64,000 nucleotides of DNA from contig NZ_JAKQZG010000001.1 of the NCBI RefSeq assembly GCF_024359545.1, forward strand, positions 1 through 64,000, in the 5' to 3' direction. The notes below the pieces were generated by a model that saw nothing but the letters and a program-made list of their open reading frames with translations, searched no databases and was not told the DNA's origin. Below, piece after piece: positions 15,073 to 23,958 of the stretch (positions are counted from its first letter, which is position 1; every line of letters begins with the position of its first letter). The position numbers and the translations under genes are program-made. This DNA comes from Jiella marina (lineage in GTDB: Bacteria; Pseudomonadota; Alphaproteobacteria; Rhizobiales; Rhizobiaceae).

Positions 15073-17217
15073 ATGTCGATTCACACACAGCGCAAGGGGC
15101 GAGGAACGCTCGCCAGACTGCTCATGACGTCGAGCATCCTGGCCGGGATGGGGGCCGGCCAGAGCTTCGCGCAGGACCAGGGGCTGGTCATCGATCTCGA
15201 CACCGTGACCGTCAGCGGATCGAGCTATGTCACGGAAGGGTCGAACAGCTACACGACCGATCTGATCAGCGTCGGCGAGAAGGAAGCGCGCTCGCCGCGC
15301 GAGATCCCGCAATCGACCACCGTCATCACGCGCGAACGGATCGAGGACGGCCAGTATTCCTCGCTCGACGAGGCGCTGCGCGAGACGCCCGGCATCGTCG
15401 TGCTCAACAACGACAATGGCCGCTCTAGCATCTTCTCGCGCGGGTTCGAATTCGACTCGCTCTATTTCGACGGTCTTCCGGCGCCGCTTTCGAGCGTCTA
15501 CGGAACGCAGCCCGATCTCGCCATCGTCGATCACATCGAGATCCTGCGCGGCCCGGCAGGCCTCTTCAGCGCCACGGGCGAACCGGCGGGCGCCGTCAAC
15601 ATGGCGCTCAAGAAGGCACCGGAGACCTGGCAGGGCTATCTCGAAGCGCAGTACGGCTCATGGGAGACGGGGCGCGGTGAGCTCGACGTCGGCGGGCCGC
15701 TGAACGAGGCCGGTACGATCCGCGGCCGGATCGTCGGCGCCTATCAGGACGGCGAGAACTTCGTCGACGTTGTCGAGAACGGCGCCGGCGTTGCCTATGG
15801 CACCGTTGCCTTCGACATCACCGAACAGACCACCGCGACCTTCAGTGTTAGCCATCTTCAGCGCGACATCACGCCGTTCAACGGCTTGCCGACCTATGCC
15901 GACGGCACGCTGATCGACCTCGACCGCTCGACCTTTACCGGCGGAGACTGGAACCGCTTCGACAACGAGGTCACGGACTATATCGCCGAAATCCAGCACG
16001 AGTTCGTCGATGGCGGCCACGCCCGCGTCGCGCTCCGCTATTCCGATCGTCACGCCGACTTCCTTTATGGCTGGGCGGGGAGTTCGGCGGACCGCAGCGG
16101 CGACATCAGCTCCATTGCCTATCTTGCCCGCGACTTCGAGGAAAAGTCGCTCGTGCTCGATGCTTTCGTCTCCAAGCCGTTCACGCTGTTCGGCCAGGAG
16201 CACAACGTTCTCGTCGGCGCCGATTATCAGAATATCGACACGACGCTCCTGTCGACCCGCGGCCGCATCCCCGGCACCTACAATCTGTTCGACTGGGACG
16301 CTTCGGCGATCCCCGAGCCGAGCGTCACCTATGACGAGCAGACCGACAGCGACCAGACGAAGACCGGCATCTACGGTCAGCTGCGCATCAAGCCGATGGA
16401 GCGCCTGACCCTGATCGGCGGCGGCCGGGTCAGCTGGTACGATTCCTCGACCGAGAACCTTCTGACCGGCGCGACGCAGGACGAAATCGACATCGAGGGG
16501 CATTTCACGCCCTATGTCGGAGCGATCTTCGATCTGACCGACGAGATTTCGGCCTATGCCAGCTATACCGAGATCTTCCAGCCGCAGAACCAGTTCGACT
16601 CCAACGCCGATCTCCTCGACCCGCGCGAAGGTCGCCAGTACGAGGGCGGCCTCAAGGGCGAATTCTTCGGCGGCACCCTCAACGCGACGCTCGCCTACTT
16701 CAACCTTCGCGACGACAATCGCGCGCTGCAGAACACCGCCGGTGATTTCGAAGCGCTCGGCGAGGTCGAGGCCCAGGGCGTGGAGTTCGAGGTGGCCGGT
16801 GAAATCCTGCCGGAATGGCAGATCCTTGCAGGCTACACCTACACGAAGACGGAATATCTGAACGGCACCGACGCCGGCTCGGTGTTCAGCCCCTACACGC
16901 CCGAGCATCAGGTTCAGATCTGGACCGACTACACCTTCCGCGATGCCGATGCCTGGTGGGACGGGCTCTCGATCGGTGGCGGCGTGAAAATCTACAGCGA
17001 CTTCTCGGCCGTCTCGCGCGGCACGACCATCAATGCCCCCGGTTACGAGGTCGTCGACCTTCGCCTCGGATACGAGTTCAACGAGAACCTCGAAGCCAAC
17101 CTTCTCGTCAACAACGTCTTCGACGAAAAGTACTATGCCCGGGTCGGCTCGAACTCGGTGTTCGACTTTTACGGCGAACCGCGCAATGCGATGTTCTCGG
17201 TAAAGGCGAAATTCTAA
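15073..17217 (+). CDS. TonB-dependent siderophore receptor
   Basis: A 714-residue outer-membrane receptor. The signal peptide ends near GQSFAQ. A short TonB-box region is followed by the plug domain (PREIPQSTTVITRERIEDGQ; LRETPGIVVLNNDNGRSSIF; DHIEILRGPAGLFSATGEPA) and a 22-strand barrel ending in Phe (AMFSVKAKF). There is no N-terminal signalling (STN) domain. The sequence is of the FpvA/FhuE/FecA-like siderophore class (TIGR01783 type). It moves ferric siderophore across the outer membrane for the ABC system encoded at 8924-12824, and is divergent from the AraC regulator. Confidence 0.93.
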   Translation: MSIHTQRKGRGTLARLLMTSSILAGMGAGQSFAQDQGLVIDLDTVTVSGSSYVTEGSNSYTTDLISVGEKEARSPREIPQSTTVITRERIEDGQYSSLDEALRETPGIVVLNNDNGRSSIFSRGFEFDSLYFDGLPAPLSSVYGTQPDLAIVDHIEILRGPAGLFSATGEPAGAVNMALKKAPETWQGYLEAQYGSWETGRGELDVGGPLNEAGTIRGRIVGAYQDGENFVDVVENGAGVAYGTVAFDITEQTTATFSVSHLQRDITPFNGLPTYADGTLIDLDRSTFTGGDWNRFDNEVTDYIAEIQHEFVDGGHARVALRYSDRHADFLYGWAGSSADRSGDISSIAYLARDFEEKSLVLDAFVSKPFTLFGQEHNVLVGADYQNIDTTLLSTRGRIPGTYNLFDWDASAIPEPSVTYDEQTDSDQTKTGIYGQLRIKPMERLTLIGGGRVSWYDSSTENLLTGATQDEIDIEGHFTPYVGAIFDLTDEISAYASYTEIFQPQNQFDSNADLLDPREGRQYEGGLKGEFFGGTLNATLAYFNLRDDNRALQNTAGDFEALGEVEAQGVEFEVAGEILPEWQILAGYTYTKTEYLNGTDAGSVFSPYTPEHQVQIWTDYTFRDADAWWDGLSIGGGVKIYSDFSAVSRGTTINAPGYEVVDLRLGYEFNENLEANLLVNNVFDEKYYARVGSNSVFDFYGEPRNAMFSVKAKF

Positions 17218-17249
17218 ATCATCGCATCTCGACCTGAAGACCACACGCA

Positions 17250-17274
17250 AGCGCCAGCCCACCGGGCTGGCGCT
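17250..17274 (+). terminator. Hairpin after the TonB receptor gene
   Basis: AGCGCCAGCCC pairs with GGGCTGGCGCT (11 perfect pairs, loop ACC), starting 32 bases after the stop codon. No T-run follows, but the position fits a terminator or 3' stabiliser. Confidence 0.65.
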
Positions 17275-17363
17275 CGACCTTGAGCCTGCGAAATCCTCGC
17301 CCGTGGAACGCGTGATGTAACCAGTCGGTCCGAAGACGGGGCGCACCTCAGGTCCACCCTGCA

Positions 17364-17786
17364 TCAAGATTGAACATGGACCACCCGGTGGGGCAGGCCA
17401 GAGCGCCGCGGGTTGTCGATCGGCCCGTGGCACCATGAGCAATATTCCCGGTCGCCGGCATAGTCCGGCTGCCCTTGCATCCAGGAGGGTCGAGGGACTC
17501 CGAACCGCCGGAGGACGGCCTCCGTAACCCCGGATGCGGCACGGTCCGACGCGCGCCATGAATGGCCCTCAAGGCACAGCGCTTGCCGCACGCCATGACG
17601 GATCGGACCCTTCCAAACTTCGGCCAAAGCGGCCAGTTCCTGTGTCTCAATTCGAAGAACCTGCGCCTGGCGTCGGCAAAGCGTGTCGCTGATGCGGTCT
17701 CCGGGGGCAAAGTGCCAGTTGCGCTCGGCCTCTCGCCCCAGACCATCCGAAGACATCTCGGGAACCTCGATGGGTTTCTGAAGCAC
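17364..17786 (-). pseudogene. Truncated zinc-ribbon-like gene, cut by an IS-end-like repeat
   Basis: The frame reads as a small soluble protein with EAVLRRFGVPRPSWMQGQPD and a YCSWCHGPID half of a zinc-binding site; the second Cys pair expected downstream is missing. The last residues (RRSGLPHRVVHVQS) come from a 25-base sequence that recurs at 58846 and looks like an insertion-sequence end. The most likely history is that the 3' end was lost by insertion and deletion. The start (17786, or an internal ATG at 17756) is not certain. It lies 3' of the isocyanide synthase on the same strand, 85 bases away. Confidence 0.45.
17378..17402. repeat. IS-end-like dispersed repeat, copy 1
   Basis: GGACCACCCGG-TG-GGGCAGGCCAGA, nearly the same as the copy at 58846-58872. 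The reverse complement (TCTGGCCTGCCCC...GGGTGGTCC) resembles the terminal inverted repeats of some IS3-family elements. No transposase gene is attached, so it would be a solo relic. Confidence 0.55.
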
Positions 17787-17871
17787 GTGAAAGCATTGGG
17801 CTATCGCGTGCCTGCTTATGATCTGGCTGGCTTCCGGCGGAGGCCCCGTCCGCCGGCCAGATAGCAGTCTC

Positions 17872-19065
17872 TCAGTCCGCCCGGTCTTCCAGATAGTGCA
17901 AGGTGGTGCCGTTCGCGTCGGTGATGCGGGTGAATTGCTCGCGGCCGCAGATGAACATTTCGGGTTCCACCGTCATGTAGTGGAGCCCGTATTTCGGGCC
18001 GAAGCGGACGACCCCGATGCCGTGATAGGGCAAGAGGTTCGAGCGGAGCTTGTATTCCGGGTAGAGGCGGAGGCCCAGCACCGGCACGCCCTTGGTGTGG
18101 ATCGTCGCGCGCACCGCATTGGGGAAGAACTGTTCTTCCCATTTGAGGTCCGCGGCGGCGGCCTTCAGCGCCCGGTATTCGGCAAGGCCTGCCCGCGCCC
18201 TGAGATGGAGGTCTTCCGCCGCGGCGCCGATGCCCGAGCCGCCGAACTGCTCGCGAAGGGCGTCGTAGCTCATCTGGCGCTTGGCGGTGTTGAGGCTCGC
18301 CGCCATACTGGCGAGCCAAACGTCGTAGAATTCGGGGCTGAGGCCGTCGGCGAAGGGATCGTCGTGAAAGCGCGCCGACCAGCGCTCGTAGCTTTCCTGA
18401 AACGCCTCGAAGCGGCCGGACAGGATCTGCGCCATGTCGTGGAGCTTGATGGTATCCCCGCAGCCGATCGTCTCGACCATCTGGCGCAGAAGATCGACAT
18501 AGCGCAGCGCCTCGACGGCGGTGACGCCGAAGGGCAGGCCGTAGAAGGTGCTGTCCGTGATCAGATGAAAGACGGCGCCCGCCGGATAGATCTGGCGGAT
18601 CATCTCGGCGATGTTCGCCATGTGCCGGAGCGAGACCTCCTCGGCGGTGGTCGGCACGGTCAGCTGCAGCCGTTTCACCGGATTGCGGATGACGCAGAAC
18701 ACGGGAAGCAGGATCGAGATCGGCTCGCCCTTGTCGCAGGCGTCCTTGATCCGGCCCTTCCAGATCTCGCTCTCGGCAAAGCGGCTGCGGGAGTTGAACT
18801 GGATGGTGCGGTGATTGATCAGGTCGAAGACGCGCTCGTGAACGGGCTTCCCGGCCGTCTTCTTCTGAAAGGCCTCCCAGTCCAGACGACGGATATGGAC
18901 GCATTCGGCGATCATCTGCGCGTCTTCGGGGCCCGCGAGCCGGGACTTCTGGGGCTGGAGGCGGGGGTCGCTCTCCGGCCATGCGTCGTGGAAGCTCAGT
19001 CGGGCGTCGCTGATGGCCTCACCGTTGCGGCCGACGTCGAGATAGGATGGGGCGAGACAGTTCAT
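17872..19065 (-). CDS. Isocyanide synthase family protein (PvcA/DIT1, PF05141)
   Basis: A 397-residue protein with the L-Tyr/L-Trp isonitrile synthase pattern: SILLPVFCVIRNPVKRLQLT, the central YPAGAVFHLITDSTFYGLPF, the IKLHDMAQILSGR region and a C-terminal GIGVVRFGPKYGLHYMTVEP. Family members convert an amino acid amine into an isocyanide using ribulose-5-phosphate carbon. The ATG at 19065 has AGAGGAA upstream. No desaturase (PvcB), NRPS or other tailoring gene is adjacent. Its position next to a siderophore receptor and importer suggests an isonitrile product linked to metal uptake, which is inference. It is a divergent family member, so the substrate is unknown. Confidence 0.75.
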   Translation of the reverse strand: MNCLAPSYLDVGRNGEAISDARLSFHDAWPESDPRLQPQKSRLAGPEDAQMIAECVHIRRLDWEAFQKKTAGKPVHERVFDLINHRTIQFNSRSRFAESEIWKGRIKDACDKGEPISILLPVFCVIRNPVKRLQLTVPTTAEEVSLRHMANIAEMIRQIYPAGAVFHLITDSTFYGLPFGVTAVEALRYVDLLRQMVETIGCGDTIKLHDMAQILSGRFEAFQESYERWSARFHDDPFADGLSPEFYDVWLASMAASLNTAKRQMSYDALREQFGGSGIGAAAEDLHLRARAGLAEYRALKAAAADLKWEEQFFPNAVRATIHTKGVPVLGLRLYPEYKLRSNLLPYHGIGVVRFGPKYGLHYMTVEPEMFICGREQFTRITDANGTTLHYLEDRAD

Positions 19066-19540
19066 GGGTCTGGTTCCTCTGCAAACGAAATGAAGACATC
19101 TGTTCGGGACGGCAGGATCCGACGGAAGGGTCCGAAACCACAGGGTGTTTTCGGGCGGGCCTTTGCTGGAGCCTGGGCCGTGGCACGGGGCTTTGCCTTG
19201 GACCCCGCTGAGTGCTGGATCAGATGTAATTCCGCCTGCCGCGTCCCGCTGTGTCGTACGTCACGCAGCGGTAAGGGCGCTGGCCATGCGCGTCGCAGCG
19301 ACGGCAAAGGTCAGTGAGATGCGCATAGACGGCGACCGCAATCCGCTCGTGGCTTGGATTCATACGGGGGCGGGAGGCCCCGAGCGGGGCCGTCACGGCA
19401 GCGCGATGGTGGTCGACATCGGCGGGGACCACCAGGAATTCCGTATCTGGGTATGCATAGTGGGATCGAAGGAGATCATATGGTCTGCCACAAGGAACTC
19501 CGCATACCTGATGCACTGCTCGACTGGGACCTGTTGAGAT
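19066..19540. other. Region without a supported gene
   Basis: Short open frames exist on both strands (for example 19145-19537 plus and 19220-19516 minus), but none shows a ribosome site, coding-like composition or recognisable motif. It lies between the isocyanide synthase and an IS21 relic, so it may be eroded mobile DNA. Confidence 0.4.
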
Positions 19541-19915
<375 letters not shown>

Positions 19916-19926
19916 TCATGCGCCGA

Positions 19927-20934
19927 TCAGAAGTCTGGCATGGAACGCCATCTGGCATGTATCTGCGGCCATGCATCAACGTTGACGAGGTTTTTCGGCC
20001 GCTGATCGGCGATCATCTCTAAGATGTCGCTCACTGCGTCGCGGCTCATCCGCGCCATGGCTTCGGCTGTGACGCCCGCGACGTGCGGCGAGAGGATCGT
20101 GTTCGGTGCCGTGCGTATGGGAGAGTCGGGCGGCAGCGGTTGCTCGCAGTAGACGTCGAGGGCGGCGCCGCCGAGACGTCCCGCGTGAAGGGCGGCGGCG
20201 AGCGCCGCTTCGTCGACAATCGGACCCCGCGCGACATTCACCAGGATCGCATGCGGCTGCATCGCCGCAATGATCTCTTGGGAGACGAGATTGCGTGTCT
20301 CGTCGCTCAGAGGGCAGGCGACGACCAGGATATCGGCTCGCGCTGCAATAGCGCCGAGTTGACAGAACGAGATGCCGCGTTCGTCCGCGCGCGGCCGCCG
20401 CGTTGCGGCAAGGACGTCCATGCCGAAGCCGTTCCGCGCGATCTGCCCGATCGCCTGCCCGATATCGCCATAGCCGATCAGGCCCAAGGTCTTGCCGGAA
20501 ATCTCGGAGGTGGCGTTCGCAGCGGCGCGAAGAGCTTGCCACTCGCCACCGCGAATGCCGGCGTCGTTTTCGGCGATCCGGCGGGCGAGCCCGATCACGA
20601 GGCCGAACACATGCTCGGCCACACTGCGGGCATTGACGGAGGGGGTGTTCGTGACGGCGATCCCGAGCCGGCTCGCCGCCTCGACAGGAATGAAGTCGAG
20701 CCCCGCTCCGTGGCGGACCAAGGCGCGGAGCCTGTGTGCCCTCGAAAGGGCGGCCTCAGGAATGGTGCGTCGCACGACGACGAAGTCGGCGCGTTCGATC
20801 GCCTCCGTCAAGCCGAGGGGGTCGGCTTCGTCGAACGCCAAGACCTCGGCGCTTTCGCCGAGGCGGGCGGCCTCGCGTGCATCGATCGGATCGGTCAGAA
20901 GCACGCGAGGAAGATGACGCGATGAAGTCATCAA
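19927..20934 (-). CDS. D-2-hydroxyacid dehydrogenase (SerA-like)
   Basis: A 335-residue NAD-dependent dehydrogenase. The Rossmann motif is LGLIGYGDIGQAIGQIA, and the catalytic residues are the Arg in VNVARGPIVDEAAL, the Glu in DVYCEQPLPP and the His in LSPHVAGVT. The substrate domain carries VRHGAGLDFIPVEAASR. Such enzymes reduce or oxidise 2-hydroxy acids (glycerate, phosphoglycerate, lactate). It follows a TctC-type binding protein by 12 bases in the same operon, so it probably acts on a hydroxy acid taken up by this system. Confidence 0.85.
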   Translation of the reverse strand: MMTSSRHLPRVLLTDPIDAREAARLGESAEVLAFDEADPLGLTEAIERADFVVVRRTIPEAALSRAHRLRALVRHGAGLDFIPVEAASRLGIAVTNTPSVNARSVAEHVFGLVIGLARRIAENDAGIRGGEWQALRAAANATSEISGKTLGLIGYGDIGQAIGQIARNGFGMDVLAATRRPRADERGISFCQLGAIAARADILVVACPLSDETRNLVSQEIIAAMQPHAILVNVARGPIVDEAALAAALHAGRLGGAALDVYCEQPLPPDSPIRTAPNTILSPHVAGVTAEAMARMSRDAVSDILEMIADQRPKNLVNVDAWPQIHARWRSMPDF

Positions 20935-20946
20935 ACGCTGCTCGGG

Positions 20947-21921
20947 TCAGTCGACCTGCATCTGCGCGTTTTTGGCGACCGGGATCCACTGCTCAAGCTG
21001 ACCCTGTACGTAGGCTTCTGCCTCTTCAACGCTGCCGCCGATGGGGGTGATGCCCTGCTCGTCGAAGACCTTGAGGGTCGATTCCTTTTGGAGGAAGGAA
21101 TTGAGAGCCTCATTCAATGTGGTGACCACATCGTCTGGCGTTTCGGACGGCACATAGACGCCCCACCAGGTGCTGACCTGATAGCCGTCAACGGTGTCGG
21201 CGACCGGTGGCACGCCCGGCATCTTCTCGGTCTCTTTCAGCGTCGTGACGCCGAGTGCTTTCACTTTGCCGGTTTCCACCAGCTCCTTAACATTCGTGTA
21301 GTTGTCGAAAAGGATATCGACCCGCCCGGCCATCAAGTCCGTCCGCGCCGGTGCACTGCCGCCATAGGGGATGTGAACCGCGTCGACCCCGGCCAACGAC
21401 TTGAAGAGTTCGCCCGAAAGGTGGTTCGACGAGCCATTGCCGGCCGAGGCGTAATTGACTTCGCCTGGGTTTTCCTTGGCGTAGGTGATGAGCTCCTCGA
21501 CCGTATTCGGCTCGAAATCCGGATGGGCCACGAGAACGTTGAAGGCCTCGCCCAGAACGATCGCGTGCTTGAAATCCTTTTCCGTGTCGTAGGGCAGCGA
21601 GGGAAAGAGCCCCGGATTGACGGCGAAAGCGAAGGGCGAAATGCCCATCGTGTGACCGTCCGGCTCGGAGCTTGCGACAAATTCGGTTCCCACGACCGTG
21701 CCGCCGCCGGGCCGGTTGTCGACCACGACCGGCTGGTCCCAGCGCTCGTCGAAATCCTCTGCGATCATTCGGGCGACGGTGTCGTTGAAGCCGCCCGGCG
21801 GGTAGGAGACGACGATGTCGATCGTGTCAGACGGATAGCTGTCCTGCGCGGTGGCAGGCGCGGCGAAGGCCAGCGTGCCGGCCAGTGCGGCAAAGGCGAG
21901 AATGCGTGGGCTCTTAAGCAA
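20947..21921 (-). CDS. Tripartite tricarboxylate transporter substrate-binding protein (TctC/Bug family)
   Basis: A 324-residue periplasmic protein with a signal sequence (ILAFAALAGTLAFAAPATAQ) and Bug-family blocks: IDIVVSYPPGGFNDTVARMI, VVVDNRPGGGTVVGTEFVA, VNYASAGNGSSNHLSGELFK and VPPVADTVDGYQVSTWWGVY. I chose the TTG at 21921, which has GGGAGG 8 bases upstream; an open frame extends to 21969. It binds a carboxylate for the TctB/TctA proteins encoded at 25114-27079 on the other side of the regulator. A 21-bp site at 21989-22009 lies in its promoter region. Confidence 0.9.
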   Translation of the reverse strand: MLKSPRILAFAALAGTLAFAAPATAQDSYPSDTIDIVVSYPPGGFNDTVARMIAEDFDERWDQPVVVDNRPGGGTVVGTEFVASSEPDGHTMGISPFAFAVNPGLFPSLPYDTEKDFKHAIVLGEAFNVLVAHPDFEPNTVEELITYAKENPGEVNYASAGNGSSNHLSGELFKSLAGVDAVHIPYGGSAPARTDLMAGRVDILFDNYTNVKELVETGKVKALGVTTLKETEKMPGVPPVADTVDGYQVSTWWGVYVPSETPDDVVTTLNEALNSFLQKESTLKVFDEQGITPIGGSVEEAEAYVQGQLEQWIPVAKNAQMQVD

Positions 21922-21988
21922 GGTTGTGATCCTCCCGGATTGGATGTGGCTCGGCCCGACTCCTCCCACAGGCCGTCGGGCACGACAT

Positions 21989-22009
21989 ATCTGTCATAGT
22001 ATGTTACAG
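21989..22009. promoter_or_regulatory. 21-bp site shared with 23876-23896 (probable GntR operator)
   Basis: The site has the pattern ATCTGT-N9-TTACAG with a central TAT, and 16 of 21 bases agree with the second copy in the divergent promoter at 23876. It sits 68 bases upstream of the TctC start and 39 bases after the GntR stop. Confidence 0.6.
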
Positions 22010-22047
22010 CTTTGCCGGTCAAGGCTTGCGGTGTCGTGGATCTCTCG

Positions 22048-22818
22048 TCAGGTGACAGACCGCCGCATCATTTCCTGGCCGCGCGCGATGACCCGGACCT
22101 GGGAGCGCTCCAGATGCACCAGCATCGCTTCCCGGGCGGCCTTGGGGTCCTGTGACCTGATCGCTTCGTAGATGCTGCTGTGTTCGGCGAAGATCGCGGC
22201 CCGCCGCTCGGCCTGACCCAGCTTGGAGAGGTGATGGGCGAGGGTGACACCGAGATCGATATCGTAGCCGATGATGTCGAGCGCCTTCTCATAATGCTCG
22301 TTGCCGCCCGCCCGAGCGATCGCCCGGTGAAACGCCTTGTCCACATTGGGGCGCACGTTCTGCTCGTCGAAGCGCCGAAAGTCTTCCAGGGCTTCATGGA
22401 TCGCCGCGAGGTCGCTCGGTCCGCCGCGGATCGCGGCATAGTAGGCCGCGTCCGGCTCGATGCTGCGACGGTATTCGAGTGCGTGCAGCATCACCGCCAG
22501 ACGGCTCTCGGCCTCCTTCGGCGCGGTCGCTGAGCCGGCGTCCGCCACGAAGGATCCGGAGCCCTTGCGCGACACGACGAGCTTCTCGTCGCGAAGGCGC
22601 GTCAGCGCCTTGCGCACGACCGGTCTTGAGACGGCGAAGAGCTGGCAGAGTTCGGCCTCGGCGGGAAGCCTGTCACCGCTGCGCATCTCGCCCGATGCGA
22701 TCAGCTTCGCCAGGGCCTCATAGACCTCGTCGTTCAGGCTGCGCTGGCGCGCCGGGCGAATGGCGTGCTCGATCGAGTTGATGGTGAAAGGTTTGGACTG
22801 CGTCGAGGAACGGCTCAT
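22048..22818 (-). CDS. GntR/FadR-family transcriptional regulator
   Basis: A 256-residue regulator. The N-terminal winged helix is SLNDEVYEALAKLIASGEMR, RLPAEAELCQLFAVSRPVVR and KALTRLRDEKLVVSRKGSGS. The C-terminal FCD domain carries the metal-site residues D (EALEDFRRFDEQ), H (KAFHRAIARAGG) and later His (IFAEHSSIYEAI). It probably senses an organic acid and controls the surrounding transporter genes through the two matching 21-bp sites. It is encoded 12 bases after the aldolase. Confidence 0.88.
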   Translation of the reverse strand: MSRSSTQSKPFTINSIEHAIRPARQRSLNDEVYEALAKLIASGEMRSGDRLPAEAELCQLFAVSRPVVRKALTRLRDEKLVVSRKGSGSFVADAGSATAPKEAESRLAVMLHALEYRRSIEPDAAYYAAIRGGPSDLAAIHEALEDFRRFDEQNVRPNVDKAFHRAIARAGGNEHYEKALDIIGYDIDLGVTLAHHLSKLGQAERRAAIFAEHSSIYEAIRSQDPKAAREAMLVHLERSQVRVIARGQEMMRRSVT

Positions 22819-22830
22819 ACCGGGGTCGCT

Positions 22831-23823
22831 TCAAAGGTGACGATAGCCGGCCCCTGATATCTCCAGAAGATCGGCTGCGTGGATCTGCGCTTCAGCGATA
22901 AGATCGCTTGAAAGCGGCGAGCCGTCGACCTTGAGGGCAGGGGGCGCCGTGCGCCAGTCCGCACCGTGGGCGCGAAGGAAGTCCATCGCCCGATTGGCGT
23001 TGGAGAAGGCGTTGGCGCCGCCTTCCTGCTGGGCAGCGGCAAACACCTTCTCGACCGCAGCCGAGATCGCGTCGGACAGGCGCGCCGCGCCCTTTTCGTT
23101 GCCGCTCGCGTTCAGTTCGAGCACCCGGCGCAGCGGCGCGGCGAGAGCATTGCCCGTACTCAGAAGCCAGCCGTCATAGGGTCCGGAGGGTTTCAGTGCG
23201 TCCAGATATCCGCCTTCGGCTCCGCGTACCATGACAACGCCATCATAGTCGCTCCGGTCCCGGGCGACCAGGTCTTCGCCGCTGCTGTCCTTGAACATGA
23301 TCACACGCGGGTTCTGCGACAGTGCTGCCAGCGTGTCCGGTGCGAGAATGCACCGGGTTACCTGAGGCAGCTGATAGACGGCGACGGGCAAGCGGCTTTG
23401 CGCAAACGCCGTCTCGAAATGCTCCCGGATCCGGGCCTGATCGTCCGTCTCTTCGACCGGCGGGCAGATGGCGACGCCGCGCAGACGGCTCTTGAGGCGG
23501 GGCGCGTCATCGAGGCGGCTTTCGAGGTGACGAAGCCTGGCAACGACCTCGTCCGTCGTCGGTCTGAGGATGCCGAAGAGCAGGGAGGCGCCCTCTGGCA
23601 GATCCGTCGAGTCGCCGAGGTCGATCAGCGAATCGAACTGAGAATCGTCGAGCTCCCATCCGTCGCCGGTCGAGCCGGCCAGCATGACCTGACGGACATG
23701 CGGCGTCAGGCTGTGCCGGTGCTGCAGCATGCGCGCGGCGTCGACCGCTCCGCTCGTCGTGTAGTGAGTGAGCAGCGGAACCCAGAGCGGATCGGCGATA
23801 TCGGTGCGGAGGTTGAGGCTCAT
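22831..23823 (-). CDS. DHDPS-family aldolase/lyase
   Basis: A 330-residue TIM-barrel enzyme of the dihydrodipicolinate synthase/N-acetylneuraminate lyase superfamily. The substrate loop is VMLAGSTGDGWELDDSQFDS (GSTGD for the usual GTTGE), the catalytic Tyr is in VAVYQLPQVT and the Schiff-base Lys in VIMFKDSSGEDL. It probably splits a 2-keto-3-deoxy sugar acid to pyruvate plus an aldehyde. The start is the ATG at 23823 with AGGA upstream. It is the first gene of the minus-strand operon and is divergent from an enolase-superfamily gene. Confidence 0.82.
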   Translation of the reverse strand: MSLNLRTDIADPLWVPLLTHYTTSGAVDAARMLQHRHSLTPHVRQVMLAGSTGDGWELDDSQFDSLIDLGDSTDLPEGASLLFGILRPTTDEVVARLRHLESRLDDAPRLKSRLRGVAICPPVEETDDQARIREHFETAFAQSRLPVAVYQLPQVTRCILAPDTLAALSQNPRVIMFKDSSGEDLVARDRSDYDGVVMVRGAEGGYLDALKPSGPYDGWLLSTGNALAAPLRRVLELNASGNEKGAARLSDAISAAVEKVFAAAQQEGGANAFSNANRAMDFLRAHGADWRTAPPALKVDGSPLSSDLIAEAQIHAADLLEISGAGYRHL

Positions 23824-23875
23824 CAAGGAATCCTGTGGTCGAGGCATGGAAAATCTGCGCATACAGCTTGCGCAT

Positions 23876-23896
23876 ATCTGTTACTTTATATTACAG
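23876..23896. promoter_or_regulatory. 21-bp site in the divergent promoter (probable GntR operator)
   Basis: The pattern ATCTGT-N9-TTACAG matches the site at 21989-22009. It lies between the aldolase (start 23823) and the enolase-superfamily gene (start 23959), in AT-rich DNA, and could control both. An 8-base direct repeat, TGCGCATA, overlaps just upstream. Confidence 0.6.
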
Positions 23897-23958
23897 AAAT
23901 TCTCAATATCAGTATGACACCGGCGCATCTGGGAGGCCTGCCGGTGGGAGGGAGGACC

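Noticed and set aside
15658-17559. 633-codon minus-strand open frame
   Set aside because: Opposite the TonB receptor; no recognisable domain.
19145-19537. 130-codon plus-strand open frame
   Set aside because: No ribosome site, no motif, mixed composition, next to an IS relic.
22966-23958. Long N-terminal extension of the enolase-superfamily gene
   Set aside because: Runs antisense through the aldolase gene; the ATG at 23959 has a good ribosome site and fits the family start.
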